64,000 nt of DNA from Isoetes taiwanensis. Its lineage: Eukaryota; Streptophyta; Lycopodiopsida; Isoetales; Isoetaceae. The position numbers and the translations under genes are program-made. Of this stretch, positions 20,690 through 32,299 are shown piece by piece. The stretch covers positions 4,209,491 through 4,273,490 of the forward strand of contig JAJEKV010000034.1 in assembly GCA_021234155.1 (NCBI GenBank), in the 5' to 3' direction. The notes under the pieces were generated by a model, which was given only the letters and a program-made list of their open reading frames with translations, was not told the origin of the DNA and ran no database searches. Numbering within the stretch: position 1 is the stretch's first letter; the number at the start of each line of letters is the position of its first letter.

Positions 20690-23611
20690 CGCCCAACACA
20701 AACCATTATATCCAAATGCAAAAATTTCTCGTTTGGCGGCATGCCTATTGATTATTAATCGCCAACACAAATTCGGATGGAGCATCAATAGTGTTTCAGA
20801 ATTATTCAAGTAAGGTTTTTTTTCTTCTTTTGGGTATTGCTATTTATATTAATTGCAAATAGTTGCATGTTAACTTGGTATTTTGTAGTTTGTTAGGGGA
20901 TATTCTACCAGATGGGCATTGCCTTTTGAGGGATAGACGAGATGCATATAAATGTTGAAGTCAACTAGGATTGGAGTATAACTCCATCCACGCATGCGTT
21001 AATGATTGTATTCTCTACCGCAATGACTATGCAAACTTGGAGACTTGTCCAAAATATGATGAGCTTAGATACGATGTTCAAATGAAAACTGCAGGAGTTC
21101 CAAGGAAGGTCTTGCATCATATGCCATTGATACCAAGGTTGCAAAGGGTTTCGGTGCCTAACACTTAGTGCACTTATGGAGTTCCATTCAAAGCATCAGA
21201 GCACAGATGGAGTTTTACGATTGATAGTTGATGGTGAAGTGATGAAACATATTGAGGACAAGTAGCCAATGTTCAAAACAGAACCAAGGAACTTGCGTCT
21301 TGCCATTGGTTTAGATGGAGTTTGTCCATTTTGTCACATGTCTTCAAGTCATAGTGTGTGGTCTGTTGTCGTAGTGATTTATAACATCCCTCCCTGGATG
21401 GCAACAAAAGCGGGGCACCTCATGTTGACACTTATTGTTCCAGGTATATATCAATGTCAATCCAAGTATTATATATGCAATGGCAATACATATCTTCTAA
21501 CTCATTTCAAATTAGGCAAGTATCAAGTAAAAAATATGGATGTAATACTATGGAAAGGGATCCAAATGCATGATATAACTAGGTCGCCTCAGGCATTTAC
21601 CTTTCATGCTATATGTTGTTTCACCATTCATGACTACCCAGGATTTGGCGATGCATTAGGTGTATTATATATTATACATATTATAAATTTGTATGCTAGG
21701 CTATATCCTTTGATGATTGTATAGTTTTTCTCATCTTTCATTTCTTAATGCATAGGTTTGCAAACAAGTGGAAAGTTTGGATGTCCTTCATGTGGAGTCG
21801 AGTTGCCATCTTATCGATCGAAGCACTTATATAAGCAAATATATCATGGCCATAAAAAATATTTGCCACTTGCACATCACGTGCGTGGATGTATAAACAC
21901 TGGAAAACCAAGAAGAAGAACTCCCAAGGATTGGTTAGATACTTTGGTAGAAGCTCGTAGATCCCAAGATTTGACTGATGATAGTTTGGTGGTTGCACCC
22001 CCTGGTATGAAACGACTTTCCATTTTCTACAGAGAATACTGGTCACAACTAAAAATTGTACACTTGCTCGACCCCATGCATATCTTTAAAAATGTCAGCC
22101 ACTCATTATAGAGACATTTAATTGGTGATTGTGATACTTTAGCTAGTAGAAATGATTTGAAGGATCAAAATATAATGCTGCAATGATGGCCACCACAAAA
22201 TGGACGAAAGTGCAAAAGTGCACTTTGGGTACTAAGCAAGAAAGAGGAGAACCAAGTCAAACAGGTTATATCTAGTATGAGAACACCCACGGGTTATGGT
22301 GCATCCTTGCATACAGCATTCACCAGAGATGGTGAGCTTAAGGGATTGAAGACACACGATTGGCACAAGTTTCTACAAGTAAGTATTGAATTCCTTTTGT
22401 ACATATATAAAATTGCATTTAGTTATTACATACATTTTGCATTTGTTGCAGCATGTTCGACAATGCATTAGTTCAATTTTGATACCAATATTTGCTTTTT
22501 ATTTTAGCATGTTCTACCATGTGCAATAGATAACTGCCTGACACCAAAATACGAGATGTCATTTATCGGTTGGGAAAGTTTGCAGGGTACAAAACTTATG
22601 ACTTGTTAGTTCATTATGTGAAATTGTGTTAATAGCAATATTATGCGTCACAGGTGGGTTTCCTGAAAGGAAATTAATGTGTCTGGTATATAAAAAATGG
22701 AGGTTGAAGTTGTTGAATTATTATGCATCTTAGAGCGAGATTTTCCTACCAGCTTTTTTGATCTTCAACTACATCTTTTGATACATCTCTCAGAGGAGAT
22801 TCGCTTGGTTGAGCTAGCTCGACATTGAATGTCTTTTTGGAACGGTATATGAAAGTCTTAAAAGGTTTTGTTCGTCAAATGGCTAGACTAGAAGGATGTA
22901 TGGCAGAAGGGCATTTGGTGCAAGAGATTCTTTTCTTCATGATTGATGCCACCACATCAATACAAGGGGATGCTCCACATATATGGAAGAAAGAGCAACG
23001 TATGGAGGATATAGGAGAAGTTCTTGAAGGCCTTGGCGTAGAACACAGATAAACAAGTTTGTGATGGCAAATTGTGATAGCTTAGATCAATGGCGAGAAA
23101 AGTATGAGATTGCACAAAAAAAATGATGAGAATGATGGAACACACCAAGTCCTAGCAAAAAGATCTCGACATGGAAAACGTTCAAAGGTCACAAGTACTG
23201 CATCTAAGAAGTTGTCTAATATCATGCCATGTGCGTAATTAATATGTCAGATGGAAGAGGAGCAAGAGAAGGGGATTGAAATTTGTCCAGACGACTATAA
23301 TGTAGCAATTGGATGTTCAAGAAAGGTACATTGCAATTGTTTGCACTATGTTTTCATTTTTTGTTGATCATGATAATAACACATATGCATTGCAGGCAAG
23401 ATTCCACACATCCATTTGGGCATACGGTCAACATTTTCGTGTCGCGAGCATTGACAAGGGTAGGGTTACATATGATTGTGGCATTGCAGCATGTTTTGAG
23501 CAAAAGAGTCAAGCATCTACCAGAGACACTCAGCCCGTAGACAGTGATCTCAATTATATTGATCAAATAACAGACATTATTGAAGTTAATTTTCGTTCCT
23601 TCAAAGTGAAT
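20690..23611 (+). pseudogene. CACTA (En/Spm) TNP2 transposase, core region
   Basis: Segments in order match the TNP2 plan: LYPNAKISRLAACLLIINRQ with FGWSINSVSELF; LLGDILPDGHCL; YNSIHACVNDCILYRNDYAN followed by CPK (the Cys motif); VLHHMPLIPRLQRV; TEPRNLRLAIGLDGVCPFCH followed by MSSSHSVW; YNIPPWMATKAGHLMLTLIV followed by PG; CPSCGVELPSYRSKH; LKIVHLLDPMHIFKNVSHSL; and the DUF4218 stretch ERYMKVLKGFVRQMARLEGC. The last part (VDSDLNYIDQITDIIEVNF) is the start of the DUF4216 region. Several frames and stops, plus possible introns, show decay. The gene is cut at 23,611 by an 8-kb insertion and resumes at 31,697. Confidence 0.85.
23608..23611. repeat. Left GAAT target-site duplication
   Basis: GAAT directly precedes the left inverted-repeat end and is repeated after the right end at 31,693. 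In the CACTA gene it supplies the last base of a valine codon and the asparagine codon of SFKVN. Confidence 0.8.
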
Positions 23612-23659
23612 AAGCATGATTTCATTAATTGGAGAAAATAACGCAATTTTGAGAATTTT

Positions 23660-24180
23660 AAGCACACCTAATTTGCTCAAGCACAAATACTTTCACCTAG
23701 TTCTCGAGCCCAAGAAACATGAGGTAATTAACATACACATATACATACAAATTATGTGTTATACTTGTACGTGTACATGATACTTGTAGAAGCCCAATAA
23801 TGGCCCTACATTCTACACCAATAATTCACATCAATAATTTTACTTCACTATAAAAATAGCTCGACTTCGGGGTAGAGGTCATTCATCTTCCATGGCTTCC
23901 TCGATGCCTCCCGAGCACATCCGATCTTTCAAGTGCTACTTGAGCTACAACAATCTGAACGAATGCGCTAGAAATGGTATTAATCTTGATCCATGGCTCC
24001 AATCTAAAGTGATGGTCCTGCTAGTGCTTGCAAGAAGCTCACTCATGTTGTGGTCCACATTTACTGGCTTCCAGATCAGGAGATCTATGAGCTGAATAGC
24101 ATCACGAGCTTTGGTGTTGATGATGAGTGAATCAGATACGCTAAGGATATAATAATGACATGAGTACCTATGAAGTATGT
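23660..24180 (+). pseudogene. Cassette copy 1: TATA box plus small ORF
   Basis: A TATAAAAA at 23,849 lies 43 bp before an ATG at 23,892. The reading starts MASSMPPEHIRSFKCYLSYN and runs to about LDPWLQSK. After one frame change it continues as KKLTHVVVHIYWLPDQEIYE and ends SITSFGVDDE-stop at about 24,130. The whole unit, including upstream words such as CTCAAGCACAAA and CAATAATTCAC, is repeated about 0.69 kb downstream. I do not recognise the protein. The conserved promoter-like spacing suggests a formerly expressed gene carried by the element. Confidence 0.45.
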
Positions 24181-24344
24181 ATTACAATCACCATTATCGC
24201 TGATGACTCTTTGTATTTGTTTATGATATAATAATGGTATGAGCACCTATAAACCATGTAAGGATGTAATAGCACAATGAATATTGTTTGATGTATCATA
24301 CCTGAGTGTAGTGTAAGGGTGTGCTCTTCGACTTCGGTATATAT

Positions 24345-24830
24345 CCAAGGGTCCTAATTTCAACCACACCCGAATTACTCAAGCACAAAACTTCTACCAT
24401 ATTAAAATCCACAAAACACGTTTTAAAAGCATACACATATCCATACGAAAAGATGTATTATACTTGTATGTATACAACTGCCTTATACACGAGCAATAAT
24501 GGCGGTAAAGTCTACCCCAATAATTCACCTCAATAATTCTACTTCACTATAAAAACTTCTCACCGGGGCTAAAGTTCATTCATCTCCCATGGATTTTTCG
24601 CCTTCATCGCCACACCACATCGGGCGATCAAGTGCTCAATGAGCCACTCTCGATCTTGTCGGTTGCCTAGACAGGGGTCTTCTTCTTGATCCCCACACGT
24701 GAAGAAAAGCTTTGAAAAGCCGAGATTCGTTGCCCTCGACCAATTAGTGTTATGATCCATCCGATTTGGCTTCCCGAGCGCCAATAGCTATGAGATATCG
24801 GGGATCACTACTACATTTGCCGATGATGAA
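24345..24830 (+). pseudogene. Cassette copy 2: diverged duplicate
   Basis: TATAAAAA at 24,548 lies 41 bp before an ATG at 24,589, matching the layout of copy 1. Shared upstream words are ACTCAAGCACAAA, TTATACTTGTATG, CAATAATTCACCTC and TACTTCACTATAAAAA. The coding part keeps a C-terminal reading ending SYEISGITTTFADDE-stop, alike to the end of copy 1, but stops interrupt the N-terminal part. The two copies are a tandem duplication of about 690 bp. Confidence 0.5.
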
Positions 24831-24959
24831 TGAATCACCTATTTAGCATTGTATAGTGTAAGAGCTCTTGTGTTGAGATGAAAAAATGCGAGGCGTAATG
24901 AATAATAACTAGTCTATTGTAACTTGCATGTTATATATGATATAGTAATTATGTAAAGG

Positions 24960-26880
24960 AGCATTGCCTACCTCAAGAGTTCTCATCATCGCCGTTAGCT
25001 TCTTTAGCCACTAATTCTTGCAACCCAGCCTCCACACTCACCGGGATCACCATCGATAACGGGTCTCTCTACGGCCCAACCATAGTCTATTGTTTTCAAA
25101 TGTTGGTAGCGTGGCGGGTCATTAGGATTGGGTCTCCAATTCTTGCTCCAAAGAAATCCCTATACTTTGCATTGCATATGAGGTTCCCTTTAAACGCAAC
25201 AGCTCAAACCAAGAGACAAACACCTCTTAAGTAATGTGGGAGATTAGGATCCTCTATTGGGTCCTCTTCGCAAAAAAGCCATCCACGTCGGCGCTTATCA
25301 TGTGGCCCGATTAGCAAGAGCATTCCTTTCTTGACATCTTGGTAGGGGTCGAATATCTCAACCGGGTTCTTGGGTCTACCCGAAAGGCCCTACGTAATGA
25401 GATGCTTCAATGTGCTCATCCACAAACACGTTTTGGGGTTCTTCCAATGCACTTTACACCGTTGGGCGAAATCTGAATAATGACTTCGGCCAGGGCTGCA
25501 CGTCCCCAAGCACTTTTCGCGGCAAAGGTGGACCAGTAGTCAATAACTTCATTCATATATGTGTTGGACCATGAGTTATCGCCAGAGAAATAGCTGCCCG
25601 GTGCATCATGTACTTGGCAATAGAAGCTCTCAATGCACCTATATCTTTCAAGCTCCCATATGGGCTGCCGCGACCTTAGGTGACCCTCTCTAATCATAGG
25701 TAAACCTTGGGCATCCTCCTTCCACATTCTGATTCCCTTTTCAGGAGCCACTCCTATGCCCCGGCCTCATCTTGTAGAACATTAGTGGCCATCCATCCTT
25801 CATGCAGAACTTGAAGAGTAGAGGTTCCAAGTGACCACATAAACGGTCCTTCTTATCAGGGATAAAACCTTTCACGAATTCCTTCCAATTAGGAACCTCT
25901 GACACAAGGTAAGGTGAAGGAGACTTTGAACTACACTGCCTGAAGAGTTGCATAAGCTCTGAAATAGTCAATGCATCTGATCATCTCATTAGAGTAGAGT
26001 ACTTTCCAAAGAGGGCACCTATGTCATCGTGGGTGTGTCCAACCATCATGAATCCCAGCTGAACTTGATCAAAGACACCTAACCAAACCAAGTATGACAA
26101 GTAAGAGAAAAGATATCTATTCTTATTTTGACCTGAGCAATTATCTAGCTGCAAGTAAAGCCTCCTAGGCAACTTGTTCGGTACCATGGGGCCTTTGTTA
26201 GGAGGCATAAAATCATTTCTACTGCCATTTACCATTTTTGTCCTAAGGGCATCTGTGTTTAAAATTGCTCCACCCCAGCTGCTTTCAGGACGATCTGTAT
26301 CTCTCAAATGGCCCCAATTATCCTCAGATTTATTCTCTAGTGTCTTCAAGGTATAATTCAAGGATCCCACATGAAAATTAGAATCATCAGGCCAGAGGTC
26401 CAGTGAGAAGTGGCCCAAGGCACCTATACCATGGCCGTGCATGAGAGCACCTGTAACACTCACCTTCAATCGTTCACCCCTCCATACAGACTTTGCTAGC
26501 TTTTCTAGACGAGGGACCATGGTCTTATTCTCGATCCATCTTATCATGTATAATGGTTAAAGCGTGCTCGGGGAGATCTATGAGACAAAGCTCTCGGGAC
26601 CGATAAAAGGCTCCTACATGAAATCTGGGCGTCGTATGTGATTTTCTCTCCATTGCAAGTACCCTTCTTTCATTTGGATCTCTGGTCTTAGCAAGCTTTT
26701 CCTTTATGACAATACAGGTGTTACACTTAGAAAATGCTATCCTCTTAGCTATTGCCACCTCTGAATGATTCTCTTTCCAAGCAGACAGAAATGACAAAGT
26801 CGATAAAGACCTCTTGTACGGATTGCATGCTTTTTGCTTAGGGTATTTTCGCACGGTCGCATTTATGGCCGGTAATCAAT
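24960..26880 (-). pseudogene. DUF7869-type transposase-like gene of the 8-kb element (copy 2)
   Basis: Read on the minus strand, the segments 26,525-26,854, 25,981-26,547, 25,741-25,971 and 25,416-25,751 follow in order. They show CNTCIVIKEKLAKTRD (a Cys pair), TIIHDKMDRE, GIGALGHFSLDLWPDDSNFH, RRLYLQLDNCSGQNKNRYLF, QVQLGFMMVGHTHDDIGALF with GKYS, then VPNWKEFVKGFIP. Toward 25,000 comes a C-terminal part with WRPNPNDPPRYQHLKTIDYG. The acidic stations HDKMD, LQLDNC and GHTHDD are intact and the central 188-residue frame is uninterrupted, so this copy is younger than the one at 11.3-13.7 kb. Frame changes at about 26,530, 25,975 and 25,745 may be indels or short introns. Its probable role is transposition of the host element. 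Confidence 0.7.
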
Positions 26881-27170
26881 AAAGCCAGCCGTACCCGTAA
26901 TTATCTGGCGGCGTGTAATTAATCGCCCCATGCGTCACGGCATCATTATGGGCGGCCGCGACAATCCACACATCATTATGCTTTCGGCGGGCATTTAATT
27001 TTCAGCGACCCGCGTTCCTATATAAATTAGGCCCGGCAATCTCATATCATCTCGAGGCGGTTTTTTAGCGACGCGATTTCTTGATTGCCTAAGCGCCGAA
27101 CTTCGCGGCGGCTTCAAGAACCTCCCTAAAACGACCGGAATTTTGTATTCAACCGGCGCCCGCGATCCCA
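26881..27170. promoter_or_regulatory. Divergent intergenic region inside the 8-kb element
   Basis: About 290 bp separate the minus-strand transposase gene from the plus-strand gene. It is GC-rich for this window, with TATATAAATTAGG at about 27,020 that could serve as a TATA box for the plus-strand gene, whose first ATG is at 27,171. A shared promoter region is inferred from the arrangement only. Confidence 0.4.
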
Positions 27171-29135
27171 TGGCACCTAAGGACTCCCTCAGAGAAGGTA
27201 AATTCTAAGATTTCAACTCAGCAAGATCGCCGCCGCGATCTTGCTTACTAGATTTTGTAATGTTTTGATTGCTATAGCTGCTCAGGAAGATCGCGGCCGC
27301 GGTCTTGCTGAGCATAGGTTTTCTTTTCTTGCCTTGCATTACTGCCACCCCAACAACGGCGCTGATGTTTGTGGAGTAATAGTATAGTAGCTCACCGGGG
27401 ATCGCGGCCGCGATGTTGGTGGCGATGGTATTATTTTTTGCCCCAGCTTAGCTGCTACACAACATCGTCGGCGATAGTGTGGATACTATAATAGTTGCAG
27501 AAAGATGCGCGGTCATCGGTTCTCTTGAGTAGTTTATACTTTTAGTTGTACAACATTATCGACCTATCGGGCACTCACCACGGATTTTGTTTACTGACCC
27601 TTGCTGTTTAGGTGGACCGGATGTCGAACCCATCCGTATTATAACCCCCTTCTAATGAACGCAAATGGTGTATAGAGATTGCACAAGCAATACCACACAT
27701 TAAAGGTGACCGCAGAAAGGACACATGCTGTTCTGCGCGACCGGAAACCCGAGGGCGTTGAACAAGTTGGCATAGTGGTGGCAATGTGGAAAGGCCTGAA
27801 AGAACAATGTGCAAGATGCTATCATATGCAGCATCGAGGACACACACCAATTGCAGTTCCTGGAGTACATTCTGAAATGGCGCAATTATGACCCATCTAT
27901 GATAACAGCCAGCAAAATGAACAAGCCAGCCACAGGGAAAAACATCCCAACATCAGCTAAGGGTTATGGCTGGGTGTTGCCATCTTATGAATCTCTCTCT
28001 TTCGGGTATAAAGGGAAAACAGAGACATCTTGGTAGGGTTCGGCATGCGAGAAATGGTTTGTCCACGACAAGAAGCCTTCGAGCTGTGCTTTGAAAGCAG
28101 TTCGGGACGAGAAAATGCCCTCGGTGATGGACACCAATTGGCTAAGAGCCGTGGCCAAGAAAAAAAGTGTGAAGCCAATTGCTACTTTGGGAGAGCCTTC
28201 AGCATCAAAAACAGTTGTTGAAGAACCACAATCCACGATAAACCCCTCCCAGATTATTAACCCTACTCTTCCTCTTGCTTTAAAGGCCCCAGATAGCACT
28301 ACATCTGGTGGATTTATTCCAAAAAAACTTACTACTTTCAAAATTAACCTTAGAAATCTGAACACTGACGATAGCCCACAGCCCAGCAGTTCTCAAACCC
28401 CCTTCGTTACATTAAAGCCTCCTCTAGACTAGCATTGATATGGCCACACGCTTTTGCCATTCCGTCGAGTTGAAGTTCAATCCCAAGAGGAACGCAAGAT
28501 GGCGAGCAAACCACTCAAAAGCTTGAGCAGTTTAAGCGGGTTTACCCCTTAGGGGTTAATTGGTTTACCAAGATTTCTATTTTTGATTGTGAACTGCACC
28601 GCAGCAAACTGACACAATCAATGCGATCAAATGACCATGTTCAAACTCTGGTTAAAAGCTTCAAGACATACCCAACGAGGGTCCTCACACCGGCGTCGTG
28701 CCATTTGACCCTATTACCAGGTAACTGATTCTTTATCTTTTGGGCACTCGTTGTTTAGATTTGACCTGATGGTTGTCTATTTTTCAGGAGGAGGGTGACA
28801 TGGAGCAATCCAGAGGAGTTAAAGGGCAAGAAAATTTACATTATTTACGCAACCCACGATTTTTCGCCGGCACAACTCCTTTGTTCTATTCGTCGGCCGG
28901 TTGGAGCAAAGAACTAGAATTTGCTAAAGTATATGCTAGAAGAAGATCGAGAGTGCTCAACGGAAATCTTACGAACAAAGGAATATATAGAGTTGAGTAT
29001 TCAATGCAACGAAGTAATTGCAAACACCGTCTACAGAGAGCCACTGATTGAAAAACTGCAACAACTTCGTCATCAACACAAGGCTTATGGCTGTCCTCCA
29101 CAAGGACCGATAGGGACTGCTACAACTTCAGCTTA
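27171..29135 (+). pseudogene. Divergent multi-exon gene of the 8-kb element, 5' and middle part
   Basis: A first exon starts MAPKDSLREG and meets a GT donor at 27,197. Later coding-like parts include ASKMNKPATGKNIPTSAKGY, MKAVRDEKMPSVMDTNWLRA, and FTKISIFDCELHRSKLTQSM followed by RSNDHVQTLVKSFK. One intron is well supported: GT at 28,721 and AG at 28,787 join VVPFDPIT-R to RRVTWSNPEELKGKKIYIIY followed by ATHDFSPAQLL. The arrangement SNDHV-x2-LV-x-SF...PTR...LKGKK-x-YII-x-ATH resembles a ParB/sulfiredoxin-like fold, a weak match. The exon ends with a stop at about 29,135 (KAYGCPPQGPIGTATTSA). Several frame changes show decay, so an intact product is unlikely. Confidence 0.4.
27225..27414. repeat. 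Recurrent ATCGCGGCCGCGAT palindromes
   Basis: The perfect 14-bp palindrome ATCGCGGCCGCGAT is at 27,401-27,414 and again at 29,167-29,180. Variants GATCGCCGCCGCGATC (27,225) and GATCGCGGCCGCGGTC (27,289) lie between, mostly in intron-like sequence of the divergent gene. Each is flanked by CTTG or CAAG words. Confidence 0.75.
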
Positions 29136-31150
29136 AAAGGTATTTATTCATTTTCTACTTGCCAATATCGCGGCCGCGATCTTGATGACCTTTGCTTCCG
29201 GGATTTCCATGAAATTGCAACGACCACTTTGAAAGTCGCGAGGAGCTTAAAGATGAAAAACAATTCATCTTTATGGATGAGAAGGTTTTCAAGAAGTTAA
29301 TGGAAGTTCTTGCGGACCGTGGGTGAACCGTAAGCTTCGGTGGCGACCATGGTGAGTTTTCTCGACAAGCCATCCAAAGACTTCTTTAACAAGACATGGC
29401 TCACAGTTTGCTACGAGGTATGTCGAATGCAGAGGTGTCACAGCTGCTCGATGAGATTATAGAAGGCAAGACGTATTTAAAGGTGCAGTCAGGGTATAGC
29501 GGGAGATTTGATTGCAAACAACGGGCAACTGACATCAGAACCCTAACTTTTATGAGGCGCGAAATTTTATCTTATGCCACAAATTTGCTGCAAAAGGATT
29601 TCGATAGGCTGGGAGGAATTGCTTCGGGCTTTTCCTGATTTGACCGAATGAGAGAATACTTGATATCGGTCGACACCGATCTGAGAAATGCGTGAAGGCT
29701 AACTATAACAAGGATCATACACTAGGTAACCTACACTGTAGCCTTTCCGAGCCAATCGAAATATTCTAAAGCCGAAGAGGCTAGAAAAAGAAAAGAAAAA
29801 GAAAAATATTGTCATAGCAGCGACAAATGATGGCATCCCTACTTCCTCCCAGTGTCAGAGAATGCCACATTGATATTTATTGACATCCGAGGGATGAACA
29901 AGGTATGGGATTGCAAGAAATACACAGACCTATTTACAAGGATAGCTACCATGATCAAGCTCTGTGAATTTGCCCAATTGCTTGTACAGTCCGAAGCAAA
30001 TTCAGGGAGGTGGCCACATGTCTTTAGGTTCTTATGAAGAAATGGGTTGGGAGAGCAAACGAAGGGTGAAAGAATATCAGTACTATATTAGTCATATGTG
30101 CATTAACAGGAGTGATGTTAAATTGTAGCACTTTGTGCAACCCGAAATGGAGCTTAGCCTATCTCCACCGCAAAGGCCAATGCCGCTAACAGGTAATGAG
30201 GATGCCGATGAGAAGATAAAAAAGAAGTTTCAAACTCTTTTTACAGGCAAACCAAGATACAAATGGGCGGCAATGGAAGGAGATCTTGTATTGAAATGCC
30301 GGTGAAAACCTCGTATGCTTATTATATTGTTGATCACCGGTGCCCAAACCCGATTTCGTTACGGATTTCTTTTTCGATTTGGGGCGACTTCTTCGTGTCG
30401 CTCTTATGCAAGGCAAAAAGAGCGTGGCCTTTGAAAGTTCAGGTAAAGTGTGTCGTTTCCTGAGGGCCTTCTTAGAAACGCTTGAGAAAATGGCCAGTCA
30501 AACTACGGGGGGATCTGAAGAAGAGGAGAAAGCAAAGAATGCAGAGCTTAATCCTTTGTTTGCCCAACATCGATATTACCCAAAACACGTATATATCGGG
30601 GTTGGATACCATTTTGGATAACCTCCGATGCTAAATCCTCACGAGGAGAGAATGCAAGAAACAAAAAGCTTGCTATTGAAGGCGGAAAAAAGGTATTGAA
30701 GCCCTCGAGCCCACTTTTCAAAAATTAAGTGCACTGAATGAGAAGATTGATGGGTACACGCCATTCTTGACAGGCGAACATAAGTTTGAATACATGGGCG
30801 TACAGCACATGGAAATAGACCAACAACACATGGAAACAGACCAACAGCACATGGAAACAGACCAAGATGAGGCTGTTGGGACACAAGAGCATCAGGTACA
30901 CTGCAAGAAGCATAAGCTCTTTCATCCACACGAGATTGCTACTCAATCGGAGAAGGAACTTATAGGCGTGAACAGTGCAGGGGAGAGTGAAAATGCGGAG
31001 CCTGATTCACATGTGGAGCGCATCGCAAAGGCCATAGGTGTTGAGATTCCAGAGGTCACAGGTTATTCAGAGATGGACACAACACAAACTATAGAATTGG
31101 GTAGAGCGCATGTCATTCGCATGGCCAATGAAATGGGTGTGATACGATAG
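29136..31150 (+). pseudogene. Divergent gene of the 8-kb element, 3' part
   Basis: Open segments continue on the plus strand: 29,225-29,327 (DHFESREELKDEKQFIFMDE), 29,396-29,638 (SNAEVSQLLDEIIEGKTYLK) and 30,340-30,621. The last is 30,767-31,150, a 127-residue end with three QHME(I/T)DQ repeats coded by 18-bp DNA repeats at about 30,808-30,866, an acidic middle, and a final stop. They may be exons of the upstream gene or separate small genes. I recognise no domain. Confidence 0.35.
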
Positions 31151-31692
31151 TGTATCTAAAACACAATCACAAGAATTATAATTGCATTCCTCAAGAATGA
31201 TTATCGTACATTACTTCCTTCAATGAAAATTTTTGTTTTAGGGAATATGTATTACCATATCTTTTGTCCTTACTACTACTTAGTGCATGTTTAATGTTAA
31301 AAATAATCGCGACTCATGGCAAATACATAGCTTTAAATACTGAAATGTTTGTGCTATGCTTGCTCCCTTTATACCTATTTTTATGCGTAAATGCTCTCAT
31401 ATGGTTTTAATAAAAAAGCTCATTATTTTGTCTCTTTTATGCCGAAAGATGGCGTTCGCGATTCTTGCGATAAGATAGAGCATTCCCTCCTACTACATTC
31501 TACTCACGATGGACCTTTGCATGAGCTGTAAAAAATATATTTCCGAACAACACCGAATCATTGGTAGAATTTGTACAAAAAAACGCCAACTTTTACTCAG
31601 TTGCTAGTAGTTTCTGCACTATATGGCTAACCACGAACCTATTTCATGCTAAACGAGAATTCCAAATTTCTCTAATTAATTAATTCATGCTT
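31151..31692. other. Right terminal region of the 8-kb element
   Basis: Non-coding AT-rich sequence between the last stop of the divergent gene and the right inverted-repeat end at 31,692. I see no ORF or internal repeat of note. Confidence 0.6.
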
Positions 31693-32230
31693 GAATGTTT
31701 TGAAGGCAAAGTATTTCAAAGCATCCTTCAATGAGGGAACATCCTTCAGGCTTTTATGAGGTGAACTCCACTTATTTCTTGAGAGACATGGATGAGCCTT
31801 TTATTTTTCCAAGGCAAGTTGAACAGGTTTTCTTTCATAAGAACCACAGAGATAGTGATTGGTGGATTGTGGTTCTGCGACTCCTACATCTCGTCGTATG
31901 ATCGATCCATTAATTTTGCATGATGATTCTTATCATGAAGTGAACCAGACAACTCCTCCTTCACTTGAGACTAATGAAGTAACCGATGATGAGATAGATG
32001 TTCCGGAACATGATATGGGTGACATGCAGAGTGCTCAATATGAAGATGATCAAGGTCCAGTTGAGGATGATGTGTTACCTTTGCGAATACAATCATTGCA
32101 TCATGTTGTTATAGATTATGCCATTGACGAGAATATTGAACAGGAAAGTGTGGCATCTAGAACTTGGAGATGATGAGTTGGAGGATATTGAAAAGGATAT
32201 AAGGGATGTGGAATCACTTTCTAGTTCTCT
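31693..32230 (+). pseudogene. CACTA TNP2, 3' part after the insertion
   Basis: Starting with the second GAAT, the strand reads VLKAKYFKASF. After a one-base frame change it reads SGFYEVNSTYFLRDMDEPFI followed by FPRQVEQVFFHKNHRDSDWW. This is the classic DUF4216 sequence (EPFI-x-ASQ-x-EQVF-type) near the C-terminus of TNP2-linked proteins. A further frame change leads to an acidic tail (EVTDDEIDVPEHDMGDMQS). The first residues continue exactly the frame that stops at 23,611, so this and the 20.7-23.6 kb region are one gene split by the 8-kb element. Confidence 0.8.
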
Positions 32231-32299
32231 ATGATAATTGTTTTTTCAAATGGTTATATCTAATCTAAATATATGTTCTTATGTTTGTTGCGCTTATCC

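Larger units (their letters stand above)
23612..31692. mobile_element. 8,081-bp TIR element nested in the CACTA gene
   Basis: The left end reads AAGCATGATTTCATTAATTG and the right end, on the minus strand, reads AAGCATGAATTAATTAATTA; 24 of the first 28 positions agree. GAAT stands on both sides (23,608-23,611 and 31,693-31,696). Deleting the element and one GAAT joins the CACTA codons for FKVN to those for VLKAKYFKASF in one frame, which fits the expected DUF4216 text. This is strong evidence for a single clean insertion. Inside are a DUF7869-type transposase gene (minus), a divergent gene (plus) and a duplicated small cassette. A 4-bp target duplication with an RNase H-fold transposase would suit the Sola superfamily, but that is inference. 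Confidence 0.85.

Noticed and set aside
23612-23641. Tail of the 23,309-23,641 frame as native CACTA protein
   Set aside because: Those last codons lie inside the inserted element; the true continuation is at 31,697.
30639-30946. Minus-strand frames rich in LVCFHVLLVCFHVL
   Set aside because: They are antisense to the 18-bp repeats encoding QHMETDQ on the plus strand.
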